64,000 nt of DNA from Hybos culiciformis (lineage: Eukaryota; Arthropoda; Insecta; Diptera; Hybotidae): assembly GCA_964007475.1 (NCBI GenBank), contig OZ023274.1, positions 101,975,372-102,039,371 of the forward strand, read 5' to 3'. The position numbers were made by a program, and so were the translations under genes. Position 1 is the first letter of the stretch. Each line of letters opens with the position of its first letter. Shown in pieces: positions 1-11,592 of the stretch. A model generated the notes under the pieces. It did not search any database, was not told the DNA's origin, and saw only the letters and a program-made list of their open reading frames with translations.

Positions 1-3000
1 ATTTCAATATGATGCAAACAAAATCCAACATTTAACACTTGCCTGAATGTTTTTAAACCGTGAAAGCAGTGCAATAGTGTGTTAAAACCTATATGAATTT
101 TAGATTTTAAATAATTTATATTATATTACGAAGTTCTATAATAAAAACGTGTCAAAATTTCATACTACTGTGTGCGTGTGTTTTATATTCTTTAAAATCC
201 AATTATGATGTTATTAAAAGATACAAAAATAAATAATAATTTCATAATTGATAAAGTTTGTCGAAAATTATTATTACTATACATATGTATTTACTTTTTT
301 ATTTTCATAAGAAATTTTATTGTATATATAAATTCTTGATATATGGTTTTATTTTCTTTTAAGAAATTAATTGTTTAATATATAGAAAAGTAAATATTTG
401 AAACTTTGAACAAATATAAAGCTATGAAAACATTATAAATATTGTAAGAATAAGAGACTTGTATTTATAATGAAGATTTTTTTTGTTTCTTTTGACAAAA
501 CAAACATTGAATATTTGTGTTATAGAATTTTAAGAAGAATACTCATCATCATCATCGTCATCACTATAATTAAGAAGTTTCAAAATTGAACAAAAATATT
601 TACTAAATAAGTAGAGCGGACATCAAGTCAATCTTTCATATGTCTTGTTTTCATTTGTATTAATTGTTGCCTTTGGTTTAAAGAGTGCGATATTATACGG
701 ATGTTCCCGTACATGAGAAATTTCTTAATAATATCGTTTGACATCAGATTTATCAGTGGAAACATAGAAACCATTTAATATAGCTTTGATGAATTTGGCT
801 TAAATTATATTATTTTTTATTTAACGGCGAAACATCAAAACTTATTACGTTAAATCTACTTCTTTTTTTTTTGTTTGAAATTTTAATTTATAAATAATTT
901 AAAATACCCTTAAGTTATATGTTTTTATTTATTTGAGGGAATTTTTTGAGTGAAAATAATTTATATTGATAAATTACTATCAAATGGATATAAAATTTTT
1001 TATTTTGTAATTTCTCAATATATGAATTGAGATTACCCAAAAATTTGTAAATATTTGCCATCTAGTTTAAAGAGGTTATTTTAAAATATAGAAGTTACAT
1101 CATAATGTTTCCTTAAGGCTCAATTATCGAAATTAATGTCAATAAATTTCTTATTGCAAAATGTATATATATTGCCATGGGAAAATATTTAATAAAATTC
1201 TTTCTATCTGTAGGGAAAAATAATTTTGTAGTAATAATTTTCTTTGGTTTCATTCAAAATATATTATTTATTTTATTTATTTACAAGGAAATTTTTTGTT
1301 TATTTTTCTATTGGATAGTATAGTTTCTATATGTATAGTTTGTTTCATCTGATGTAAATATAAATTCTGAATTTAAAAGTAAACAAACAATTGCCTATGG
1401 TATCTTATTTAGTTAATTATTTTGATTCCTTACTATTTAAGTAAGCCTATAGTAACTATAAAACTCTGGCAGTGCAATAATTCCGTCTTTCATATAAATC
1501 TTAAATAAATGTTATTCATATACAACAGAGAGCTATAAATAATTTTCTTTAACAAATTAAAATATTAATAAAAAAAATATTTCTGGTCTACAATCATATA
1601 TAAAATTTCCAAAATAGTCACGTTCATTTGCCTTCATACAAAATAAAAAATAAATTTCTTATATATAAAAAAATTTTAAGAAGGGAAATACATTTCGAAT
1701 TTTCTTTCCATCATGATAAAACAAATAAATAGATTTTTATAAATAATATTAATTTTGCATAGAGTATGGAGTCTTGTTTTAATTATCCTTAGGCAATATT
1801 TTATTTTTTTTCTACAAAAATAAAAAAAAAATAAAAAGAAAGTAAATATTATATGGGTCCTTCTTTTTATGGTTTTTTTTTTAAACTAAAAGGCCCAAAG
1901 TTATTTTAATTTTTTTTTTTTTTTTGCTTGCACATGTAAATTATATTAATTTATAAATTATTCAGTAGAATAAAAAATAAAAAAAAAACTTTTATGTTGG
2001 CAGAAAATTTGCTAAAAAATATAATTAAAAAAAAATAAATATAAAATTGATGAAGGAAAATAATAAAAAAAAAATGAAAAATTATTTACTCATATGTGTT
2101 TTTTATTTTATTTTTTTAAAGGAAAATATAATAATGAAGCCCTAAGGTCAAATGTTAAATTAAAGAAAATTTTTGCCATTTATACAAAAAAAAATAAATT
2201 CTTAAGAATCAAAAAAAAATGTATTCCATGAATTTTCATTAGGATTTAGTGAATATAGTCTTTGAATGAGTATATATTAAATCAATCTTTCATAGAAAAA
2301 TAAGCAAATTTTTTTAAGTTCAAAGTTAGCAAAAAAAAATGTAATGAATTTTTTAACTTGGGCACTGTACTTTAAACCTGCTTTTGTAATATGGATCTGA
2401 GTATGATGCTAAGTATTTTGGTTCTTATTTTTTAGTTCAAAATTTAGATGTTAAAAATCTGAAAGATGTTAAAGATAGATCTTATTGGTTTTTGGCATGT
2501 TTTCAACAAAGCTTTTAAATACAATTTAAATGATTTTATGCCTAATGTCAGGCAACGCATACACTTGACACTTTCTTTAATTTTTGTTCTTTTGGTATAA
2601 GATATTATAGATCTTGAAGAGAAATTGTCGTTCGCACTATCTTCTAAGAACAACAAAAAATTTATAAAAATATTAATCTGAAGGAGTATATTGAAAAATG
2701 AATAAATATGTGCATAAACATAATTTAGCTTCCCTTGTCTGATGAATGTTTTTTTTTTTTTTTGATTAAATGTTGTGCGAAAAAATATAAAGTAATAGAA
2801 AAAAAAAAAATATTATCAAATTTTTCTTTTCACAAAAATTATTTTCACCTTTTCAAGTTCTTATAGCATATTTCCACCTAAAGTCTTACCCTAAGTTCAC
2901 ACTCAAGTGTCATCCTACAAGCGTATATTCATTACAATAACAAGGTTTGGTATGATGAGAAAAAGAGTTAAATGTTTAGCAAAATAATATTTAAAATATA

Positions 3001-6000
3001 AAAATAAAAAAAAATTGGAAAATTTGTAAAAATTTCAAAAATTTATATTTTGACAAAATTTTTTGTTCATATTTTTCAACAATGGGCTGCTATTGCGTTT
3101 TTTTCTTCTAATTTTTCAATCAGGCAATAAAAACTATGCCATTTTGAGAAAATTACTAAAATTTAGTTAAAAATTTCAGATTTTGTATGGCTGGCATATT
3201 TCATTTTTTATATGGACGAACCAGCTATATGAACACAAAATGAAACTAGATTCAACCTGAAGTGCGGAAATACCATATTAATAAAAAAAAAAATAAAAAT
3301 AATAAAAAAAAAAATTGAAAACAATTTTCAAAAGTCAATGAATATTTTTATTACTCTCTGCCACAGTTTCATTCAAAAAAAATTGTTTCAAAGCTATGAA
3401 AAAAAAAACCAATTTTCATTTTTCTGTTAATATTTATTTATGTTTGTGGATTGTAGCAAGATGCAAGATGAAGAAGAAAAAAAAAAGCATGAATGAAAAT
3501 ATAGCTCAGTCAGATAGTAGGTAGAAAATTGAAAATTGAAGATTGGTTTCGTTGTAATAAATTTAATTTTATATCCCATCAATAAAACTTTTTGCCTTTT
3601 TTGTTTTTTACAAAAAAAAAAAAAAAAATATGTTTTCTTAAATAACATTTTGCAACTGAAAATTTACTTTAAAGGTATACATATATATTTCAATATGTAG
3701 GTATTCCAAGAAGAAAATTGTTTATATACAGGGCAAAAAAAAAAAACATAACGAAAAGTCAGAGGAATGAAAAAAAAAAAATAACTTATGAAAATTCCAT
3801 AGAGAAATAGTTGAAAAAAAAAAAAAAAAAAAATAGAAAAACTTCTTTATTATTTGAGTTCTTAATTTTTTTTCATTTTATTTTTCCTTCTTTACTTGAA
3901 AAAAAAAAATTTAAAAATATTAGATTTTTCCTCTTTGAGTTTTCCAAAAAAAATATTCGAATCTAATATACTTGAAAAAAAAAAAAAGAAGTCGAACGAA
4001 AAATAAAAATTGCAACTTTAAAGAATAAAAAATTTTATTTTTCTTCTTCTTCTTTTCTACTTTTAATATTGACTATAAATGCAATAAAAAAGAAATCAAA
4101 AAGTTTTTCATATCTATATATATAAAAAATAATAATAATAATGATAATAATAATAAATAATGAAGAAATAATTTCTTGACTTCTTTGACACCAAATAAAT
4201 TTTTTTTTTTTTTTTAACAAACCAAAGATGAGAATTTTTGTCTTTTAAAATAAAAAAATACAATTTTTTTTGTTTATTTGAAAAATTTTTTATTCATCAA
4301 AAAAAATTTTTTTTTTTTTTCTCATTTTTTGTTGGGGGAAAAAATATTTAAGGATATTTAAGGACATTTCATTAGATTCATTATACTCGATAATGCTTTG
4401 ATGACTTGTTTTGTTGTCTGTAATTTAAGTTTTGGGAAAAAAAAAAATGTCAAAAAAAATGTCGAAAAGAATTATTTTTTTTTCCATCCACAAAATATAT
4501 AGTTAGTTTTTCCAGATAACAATTGTATTTTGATATTGTAACTAAAAGTTGTAGTTTTTTTGTATTTTTTTTTTTAAGATAAAATAAGATTGATTTCAAT
4601 ATGAAGTTTATATTGAGCTAATAAATTGGATTTATTTTTTTTTTGGAATTGATGGAATTGGAAGAGATAATCTATCTTATGTAGCGTATTTCTCAATAGG
4701 GAGTAAAATAGATCTGTATTTATATTATAAACAAGTCGATCCAGGCGCGAACATTGTTTCGATTTAGCCTAGTCTAAGAGTTCATTCAAAACTCCCATAG
4801 AAAACAGTACTTTTTCCCAGAATGTTACTAAAAATCATATTCTGACTATTAGTTAGTTACATTCAGCTTTTCTCAAGTTATGCGTTTACCAATGAACAGC
4901 ATTTAATTTTAATTTATATTATTAGATATAGATTAAATTTCTTATCCAAAGTCTCTAAAAATAGTTGAGTTAGGCTAGAACTAGAGTTATTTTGATTAAG
5001 AATTTTTGAGCTTGTTTTCATCTCTTTTTAGACTTTGAAAAGTTAATTCATGAATTCCGTGTCATAGAATAGGTTTAGAGAACGAAATTCCAAGTACTTA
5101 GTACTAATAGTATACATTAATTGACTGCTGATATAAAAAAAACATGTTTAAATTTTAAATTGGAAATTGATTTTTCTGTTTTTTTATTTTTTAACTATAC
5201 AGTACAATATAATAATTCTGACTTCATATACACACAATATTATTTAATTCAGCAATAAATTTATTATTATAATTAATAATGAGTGCATAAAAACTATTTA
5301 TTAAAATAAACAAAACAACAACCATCATATTTATACTATGCACAATTTAAAGTGAAAATAATTTTATGTTTCATTAAAAAAACAAAGTTTTACAATAAAT
5401 ACCTAAAGTATTATGATGGTTCAAAAACCCATATCTATTGTACTCTGTAACACTGCATGAATATTCTACATTATTATAATTATTATGTTTTAATCGCCAT
5501 TAAGGTTCGCTCGTGCAATTAGGAAATTTAAACTTACATATAACATAAAAATTAATGAAAATTTTATTATTTTTAAGAATTTTTTTTTTATTCATTTTTG
5601 CGTAACGCAATTTGTTGTGGATTCATTATAGCGATATTAATTTTTGAAGGATTGAAAGTTCATACTATGTAAATGTATTGAAATGTATACTATTTGTGAA
5701 ATGTTTCTCAAATGTTTGCTTTTTTAATCAATTATATTTTGATTTTAAATCTGTAGATTAGAGTCATGATATTATTTAATGGTCGCTTTTTGTATACAAA
5801 CAATTAAGTGAAATTTGTTCCATAAAAAGATTCTGCATTTAAGTATATAATATCTTTTATAGTGTTAAAGTATATTGTCGAAGATTATCTCCAGTTTCTT
5901 AATGCATAAAAAATGTGTAATAAAATTTTTTGTCTAATACATTTAAGTTTGATAAAATCAACTCTGTTTTTTACAAGATGCAAAAAAAAGTTAAAAACTG

Positions 6001-6738
6001 TTTAGAAGTTAAATAGATAATGTTGCGATCCAAAGAGAACTTGAAACGAACTTATTATTTAAATATTATAATATCAAGAATAAGTGATTGTTATTTGATG
6101 GGGACATTAATGGCATTATACATATAATAAAATTAAGTAGACTACCATTTTACATCAAAATTTTAACCACACAAAAAATAAAATTTTATAAAATGCATGT
6201 AATTTTAAAAGTGGAATATCTTTATTCAACAAAATTTTGTTTTGACGGTTAATTTTAGAGACAAAATAATTATGTTTTTAGTATACAAAAAAAAAAAATT
6301 TATTAAATGCATACCATAAAGGACCTTTAAAATAGTGTTTTCGATGTTATGTATATTTAGAATTAAAAATTTAAATGTAAAAGCGTATTATGTTCACCTA
6401 CATATCTTTTGATTATTTGTACGATTACAACATTTAGATTGTATAGAATAAAAAAACAAAATATTTTCAAATTACGATACAGGGTCAATTTTTGTTAGAA
6501 ACTATATTCTTCGAAATAATATATATTCAGTACAGAATTGTAGTGTATTTCATATTTTCATTTCTATTCATTCTATTAAGAAATATTTTCAGTGAAAATG
6601 ATAATTATTTTATCAATAGATTTTAATTGAATAAGGCTGCGGTAGAATGAAAAAAGAAAATCTAGGCTAACAAGAATAAGATAGCCCTAACCGCAATTAG
6701 TTGGGACACTATATATTTTCTATAAAATATATTTATAA
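1..6738. other. AT-rich non-coding stretch
   Basis: I see no supportable gene here. The DNA is dominated by A and T homopolymers, with short simple repeats such as an ATC-type run near 543-565 and an AAT-type run near 4117-4160. The few open frames of 60-73 codons are Phe/Lys/Ile-rich translations of homopolymers with no family resemblance. It could be intergenic, or an intron of a gene lying outside the window. Confidence 0.6.
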
Positions 6739-7208
6739 CACTGGCCTACACTCATTTTGGTGCCTAAGATTTAAGACCTGATTTTGGGTATATTTTGTGA
6801 GCTGATACGAGAAAACTAGTCACATTTTTCATATCAGCTCTTGTTCATGATTGCCAATTTCAATACCAAAGTATACAGAATACAAGCGAATTACCGTGTC
6901 ACTAATCGGTTTCCGTTGATCTTTCATTTTATATACTCACCGCATATGTAACAAAACATATCAGGATCGTTAATGCAACTTCTTGACTTACTTGCCATCA
7001 TAAATTAATATGATTAATGTCATAAAAGTAGTTATAACATGGACTGATTTTGAATAAAACCGTAAAAAATTTGAAATAAGAATTGTAGATAAACCAGAGC
7101 TGTCAGCTAACATCTAGTAGCAGCAATGTAGTTCATACTAACTACTTTACCGACTACAGATGCGAACAGAGCTGCACCCATACAAACAATTTTTTTTGTA
7201 GGCCAGTG
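6739..7208 (-). mobile_element. Non-autonomous DNA transposon, copy 1 (CACTGGCCTACA termini)
   Basis: The element begins CACTGGCCTACA and ends with the exact inverse, TGTAGGCCAGTG. TAA flanks both sides, which fits a 3-bp target duplication. The same sequence, inverted and roughly 95 percent alike by eye, is at 40781-41248. The internal sequence read on the minus strand starts a reading frame that matches the frame in copy 2 for about 24 codons. Here it is broken by a small length difference that leads to an early TGA. A 3-bp TAA duplication fits PIF/Harbinger or CACTA-type elements. The superfamily is not settled. Confidence 0.85.
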
Positions 7209-8370
7209 TAATTAATATTAAATAAAATTTTTTTAGTCATTTTTCAAATTAATATCAATTATTCAAAAAACACACATATATTTTTTTTGTAAGGTATGAT
7301 ATCTACCTTGTGTCACTACGGAATTATAATTAAATTTTCCATTTTTTTTTTTTTTTGTTTCACTTTTTAATAATATTATTATCCTCATTTTCTTATTTGG
7401 ATGTTGATATGTGGTGGGAATTGTCATAAATCCTTTTTCTTGAAAAATTGGAAAATTTTATAAAAGATGTTATATAATAATTTAAAAAAAAAAAAGAGAG
7501 AAGAAAATAAAAAATAAAATAAAATAATAATAAAATGTATGAAGAGAATGAAAGAAAATTTTTCAAAAGCCGCGAATTAATAAAATGTCTCGTCTAGTTC
7601 TTCCTAACATTAATTTTATAGATAGAATATCCTTCATTTTATATGTATACTATATACGTATAAGAAAAAGTAATTTAATTTACCATTTTCTTGGAAAATT
7701 ATTATATTTTATGAGATCACACAGATGTTTTCTGGTTTTCAGCTTTATTGAAATAACAGATTATTAAAGTTTTTGTATAAAATGAGAATTTGAAAATAGA
7801 AAAATATTTTTTTTTTTTTTTATTCTTGTTTAAATAAAAATAATTAAATTAAGTTTTTCATATTTTCTTTATATAGTTTTTCAAGAAATAATTGCTTTAA
7901 TCGTTAATTAAATTAATAAAGAAATGCGGGAAATAAAAGGATTTATGTAATATTGTAATATTGTATCCGAAGTATGCATTGATTGGTTGTTATATAGTTG
8001 AATAAGTAAAGTTATGAACTGTTTCTTGTTCAACGACAGAGTTCAACCAGAGAGAATAATCTGTGAAACCTGTTCTAGCAGAAATTGCATGTTTTTATTA
8101 TACATATGTTTTTTATATTATTTGCGCACTTACCAAAGAATCTTTAAGTTGATTAACCATCAAGGACTTAAAATGCTTCCATACTGTTTCATAGCATAAT
8201 CTTTTGTATATGCTTTAAATATATGGTATACCTTATCATTAAAAATCTCACAATTTTATACAAAAAAAATAGTATTATATGTCTGACGGTGATGATTCCT
8301 TAAAAAAAAAATTTAAATTTAAATATACAGAATTTCAAATAGCTTCATCATCGAATTTTTACTCTATTGT
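7209..8370. other. AT-rich spacer before the LTR element
   Basis: I see no supportable gene. Two open frames of about 60 codons (7585-7767 and 8014-8199) lack any recognisable motif and have the composition expected of random AT-rich DNA. The last four bases before the retrotransposon, ATAG at 8371-8374, are its left target-site duplicate. Confidence 0.6.
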
Positions 8371-8374
8371 ATAG
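8371..8374. repeat. Left target-site duplication ATAG
   Basis: ATAG directly precedes the TG of the 5' LTR and recurs directly after the CA of the 3' LTR at 19480-19483. A 4-bp duplication is usual for Ty3/gypsy integrases. Confidence 0.9.
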
Positions 8375-8954
8375 TGTTACGCCCTTTTTACTTACCTTAT
8401 TTATACTTACCTATTTCCTAATTCATTTTCCCACAATTTCATTTTATACAGTTGTAACAATTTACAACTGTATAAAATAGCAGCACTTAACGTGCAAATT
8501 GTTTATCGGTTTGGAAATATACAAAAATGTCAATTTAACATTTTTGTATATTTCAAAACTAATATTTTATTTTCAATTCTTTTTAGAATAAACAAAAATG
8601 TCAATTTAACATTTTTGTTTATTTTAATAAAGAATAATAAAATAAACGATACTCAAGTTACAATTTTAAAATAATTATCAAAGTGTTAATTATGCACTTT
8701 GATAATTATTTAAAATTGCTCCCGCCCATTCCCAATTTTGATTGGTTAAATTACTAAATCAAAATTGTGGAATGTAATTTGAAATTCCCTTTTAAACCTC
8801 AGAAAATTAGAATTAAGATCCTCATTGTAATTTTTTAACTCGAAGAATAAAGATCTCTAAAACGAAATTTAAGTCGCGTTTTAATTCTTTTAAAAAAAGT
8901 AGAAAAAAAGTGAAAGTAAAAGTATTGATAAAAGAAGAACAAAAAACAGTAACA
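8375..8954 (+). repeat. 5' long terminal repeat
   Basis: This 580-bp repeat starts TGTTACGCCC and ends ACAGTAACA, and recurs at 18900-19479 with no difference that I could find by eye. It contains five inverted repeats (8441-8767) and an AATAAA at 8846-8851. As the upstream LTR it should carry the promoter, but I could not define a TATA box or initiator with confidence. Confidence 0.95.
8441..8767 (+). repeat. Array of five inverted repeats in the LTR
   Basis: Five successive hairpin-capable inverted repeats occupy about 330 bp of the LTR. (1) 8441-8457 with 8462-8478: 17-bp perfect arms, 4-nt loop. (2) 8514-8530 with 8538-8554: 17-bp arms, loop CAATTTA. (3) 8587-8601 with 8609-8623: 15-bp arms, the same CAATTTA loop, and a core shared with number 2. 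(4) 8661-8685 with 8695-8718: 24 paired positions with a single-base bulge. (5) 8733-8743 with 8757-8767: 11-bp arms. The same array lies 10525 bp downstream in the 3' LTR. Repeats 2 and 3 look like a local duplication. Confidence 0.9.
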
Positions 8955-8967
8955 TGGCGATCCTGCC
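8955..8967 (+). other. Primer-binding site
   Basis: TGGCGATCCTGCC lies immediately after the CA end of the 5' LTR. TGG is the complement of a tRNA CCA tail, and the position is exactly that of a minus-strand primer-binding site. The first six bases match the start of the tRNA-Arg site I recall for 412/mdg1-type elements. The rest I cannot assign to a tRNA from memory. Confidence 0.75.
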
Positions 8968-9312
8968 AATTTCAAAAAAAAAAAAATATAGATAAATTTG
9001 TGAATGGTGAGTTAATTAAAAAAAAAAAAAATAAATAGAATAAAGTTTTAAAAATAAAATAATTGTAAAAATTAAATAAATAAAAAATCAATGTGTGAAT
9101 ATAAATAATCATAAATTAAATTAATTTAAAAAACTAAAATTAAAAAAAAAACAAAATATAGAATTTTGGATTGGATAATTTTTTAAAAAGTCCTAAAATT
9201 AAAAAAAAAAAAAATATAAGTAAACATTTTATTTGACGTTAATTAATTTAGTAAAACTAGGAGATCTAATTGGAGCAAAAGAAAAATAAATTAAAAATAA
9301 CAATTCGTCAAA

Positions 9313-9378
9313 ATGGGAAACGTTTTTTCCAAACTTATTTCACTAAAAAAAAAAAAAAAAAAAAAAATATATTTTTGA
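9313..9378 (+). CDS. Leader micro-ORF with a myristoylation-like N-terminus
   Basis: This is a 21-codon frame starting ATG at 9313 and ending TGA at 9376. The predicted peptide begins MGNVFSK, which fits the MGxxxS/T pattern for N-myristoylation, and then runs into about seven lysines encoded by a poly-A tract. Myristate plus a basic cluster is a known membrane-anchoring combination in Src-type proteins. The downstream small ORF at 10903 also starts MGxxxSK. The lysine run comes from a homopolymer that could be chance or unstable, so translation is uncertain. Confidence 0.3.
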   Translation: MGNVFSKLISLKKKKKKKIYF

Positions 9379-10141
9379 AAAAAATTGTTGTTTTGTAATA
9401 AATAAGGTGTCAGAAAAATAATATAAAAAAAAAAAATTTGAACATAAATCATAAATGATAATGTGATGAAATGATTTTATTTTTTTTTACGAAAGAAAGT
9501 AAAGTAAGAAGAAAGTAAGAATTATAAAATAAAATTAAAGAAAAGATAAATTTTCTGAAAATTATGAAAATGTAATAACAAAATTAAATTTCTTTAAATG
9601 TGCAATAAAATAAAGTGCAATATAAAATAAGTAAAGTAAGAAGAAAGTAGAATTGTAAATTAAAATTGAAGAAAAGAAGAAAAATTCTGAAAATTATGAA
9701 AATGCAATAAAATTCCTTTAAATGTGCAATAAAATAAAGTGCAATAAGTTTTTTTTTCATGTGCAATATAAAAATAATAAAAAAAGTACAATTTTTTTTA
9801 AATATATTTAAAATATAAAATTTGTAAATTTAAATAAATTTTTTTTTCTAACATAAATGTGATGCAAAAATCTTTTAAAATAATCTCAATAAAATTCAAA
9901 AAAAAAAAATAAATAAATAACAAATATATTAAAAAAAATAATAAATAGTGGAAAAATTAATAGGTAAGAACTTAATTTTATATATATACATAATAAATTA
10001 ATAAATTAAACAAATAAACGAAAATTTTTTTTTAACCCCTTTTTTGAAAAAAAAAAAAAATTAATTTTAATTACATCTTACTACTGAAAAGTAGTCAGAT
10101 ATGACTTTTAAATAAATTTTGCCCATTTCCAGCGAATTTAT

Positions 10142-10198
10142 AATTGGCGTGGCCTCGCCCGAAGGTCCACGCCAATTTTTTTTTGGGGTCCCCCAAAA
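10142..10198 (+). other. Two adjacent GC-rich RNA hairpins in the leader
   Basis: The first hairpin pairs 10142-10152 with 10167-10177 (11 bp, AATTGGCGTGG arm), with a possible CC/GG extension across a one-base bulge. The second pairs 10181-10188 with 10191-10198 (TTTTGGGG arm). They stand out as the only GC-rich patch in almost 2 kb of A-rich leader. Packaging, dimerisation or translation control are plausible roles, but the sequence shows only the pairing. Confidence 0.7.
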
Positions 10199-10600
10199 CA
10201 CAAAATCAAAAAAAAAAAAAATAATAAAAACTGAAAGCAAACAAAAACAAGATCAAAAATCTAAAATAAACTTTTACGACAAATAAAATTTCTTCTTAAA
10301 ACTACAAAAAAAAAAAAAAAAAAAAAATGAAATAAAGATAAATATGGACGAAAATCTTATAAAATAATATATACAAAACCTTTTTTAATGGGAAAATTTT
10401 TTTTTAAATTTTAATAAACTACTAAATAAACTATAAAATTGTCAAAATATCCTATTGCACACACACCAAAAAAAAAAAATTAAAGGATAATATTATTATA
10501 ATTAAAAACATATCTAAAATGCAAAAGCAATTAGAATTTTTAAATAAAATAATAAAAACAAAATAAAAACAATAAAAAAAAAAAAAAAATTTATAAATAA

Positions 10601-10614
10601 ACAACAACAACAAT

Positions 10615-10658
<44 letters not shown>

Positions 10659-10693
10659 AAACAACAACAACAACAACAACAATAACAACAACA
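10601..10693 (+). repeat. (CAA)n tract
   Basis: About 30 nearly uninterrupted CAA triplets lie 210 bp upstream of the first membrane-protein ORF. CAA repeats are unstructured in RNA. On the opposite strand the tract gives a spurious poly-leucine frame. Confidence 0.9.
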
Positions 10694-10902
10694 GAGGAGA
10701 TAAGCAACAATAGTAAAGATACGTACTTTATTTTTTTTTATATATATATATTACATATTACCTTTTAATGATGATAAACCATTAATTAGTTGATCTATTA
10801 ATTTTGATAAAATACATTTATATGATTTTTCTTTATTAAATCCAATTAAATATTTACTTTAAATTTCTATCTTACATTACGAATTTTTTTTTTCTCTCTC
10901 AA

Positions 10903-11124
10903 ATGGGTAGTGGAGAATCCAAACAAAAAGCTCCATCTAATACGGGCACTGTTATCAATACAGTCGATATCACGGAGTCTTTTCCCTCCGAAATAACAAC
11001 CTTACTTTATATTATTGCAGGCGTAGCTATATTAGCCGTAGCTTATAAAATTTATAAAGTTTGGCACGGAGCCACAAAGAAAAAATATTTAAGTAGAAGT
11101 ATAGGCTCCATTAACGCAGTTTAA
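10903..11124 (+). CDS. Small membrane protein 1 of the retrotransposon leader
   Basis: A 73-residue protein that I do not recognise. It begins MGSGESK, which fits MGxxxS for N-myristoylation, followed by a polar segment to about residue 30. One strongly hydrophobic segment spans about residues 31-48, followed by a basic linker (KIYK, then KKK) and a C-terminal tail with LSRSI at about residues 62-66. The protein encoded next, at 11392-11592, repeats this layout: membrane segment, KI[YF]K, basic linker, LSRSI. The composition is clearly protein-like, with Gly, Ala, Thr, Glu and Trp, unlike the surrounding A-rich leader. It lies upstream of gag, where most Ty3/gypsy elements encode nothing. A role in directing Gag or RNA to membranes is conceivable but not shown. 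Confidence 0.75.
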   Translation: MGSGESKQKAPSNTGTVINTVDITESFPSEITTLLYIIAGVAILAVAYKIYKVWHGATKKKYLSRSIGSINAV

Positions 11125-11391
11125 AAAAAAAAAAAAAAAAAAAATCTTTTTTATAATTTTTTTCTTATCCTTATATTTAAAGAAAAACGTTTTTTTTTAT
11201 ATTAAATTGGAATCGTTCGCCATATTTGGATATAAAATTAAGACATTTATTATTTTATGAATTTTTGGAACTTCATTACATTTAATTAACACGTCACAGC
11301 CCCAGGAGGATATTTGGTATTTTATGAATTTTTTTAAAAATCCTATTGTTCGGACGGTTATAAATTCAATTTTGTATATAATCCTATTATA
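11125..11391 (+). other. Spacer between the two small membrane-protein ORFs
   Basis: The spacer starts with a poly-A run of about 22 bases, then AT-rich DNA. A phrase close to ATATTTGG followed by TTTTATGAATTTTT occurs twice (near 11223-11267 and 11310-11333), a weak internal direct repeat. No frame is evident. Confidence 0.6.
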
Positions 11392-11592
11392 ATGATGATT
11401 ATAAGGCCTTTTCCAATAACGATCCCTCCATCGGTTTATATATCAATTTTCGTCATCTTTTTGGTATTAATTACGTTTATCCTTATGAAAATATTTAAAA
11501 ACCATTCTAATAAGATAAAATCAAAATATTTCAATAAAGGATATACTATGGCACAATTAAGCCGTTCCATTGAAATCCCAACCTCTTATTAG
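11392..11592 (+). CDS. Small membrane protein 2 of the retrotransposon leader
   Basis: A 66-residue protein with no family that I recognise. ATG codons at 11392 and 11395 are both possible starts. It has a short Pro/Ile N-terminus, one hydrophobic segment at about residues 15-33, then KIFK and a lysine-rich linker, and LSRSI near the C-terminus at about residues 56-60. The order and the KI[YF]K and LSRSI motifs match the protein at 10903-11124, which suggests the two arose by duplication. This one lacks the MGxxxS start. Its stop lies about 350 bp before the gag start, so it would need internal initiation, reinitiation or a spliced RNA to be made. Confidence 0.7.
   Translation: MMIIRPFPITIPPSVYISIFVIFLVLITFILMKIFKNHSNKIKSKYFNKGYTMAQLSRSIEIPTSY

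Larger units (their letters stand above)
8968..10902 (+). other. Long A-rich leader of the retrotransposon
   Basis: About 1.9 kb of very A-rich sequence separates the primer site from the first small ORF. It holds many poly-A runs, a 21-codon micro-ORF (9313-9378), a good splice-donor match TAG|GTAAGA with the intron side starting at 9964, two GC-rich hairpins (10142-10198) and a CAA tract (10601-10693). The strong A bias of the coding strand resembles leaders of retroviral-type RNAs. No long frame is present. Confidence 0.75.

Noticed and set aside
10452..10691. Minus-strand 79-codon poly-leucine frame
   Set aside because: It is the reverse translation of the CAA tract in the retrotransposon leader and has no independent support.
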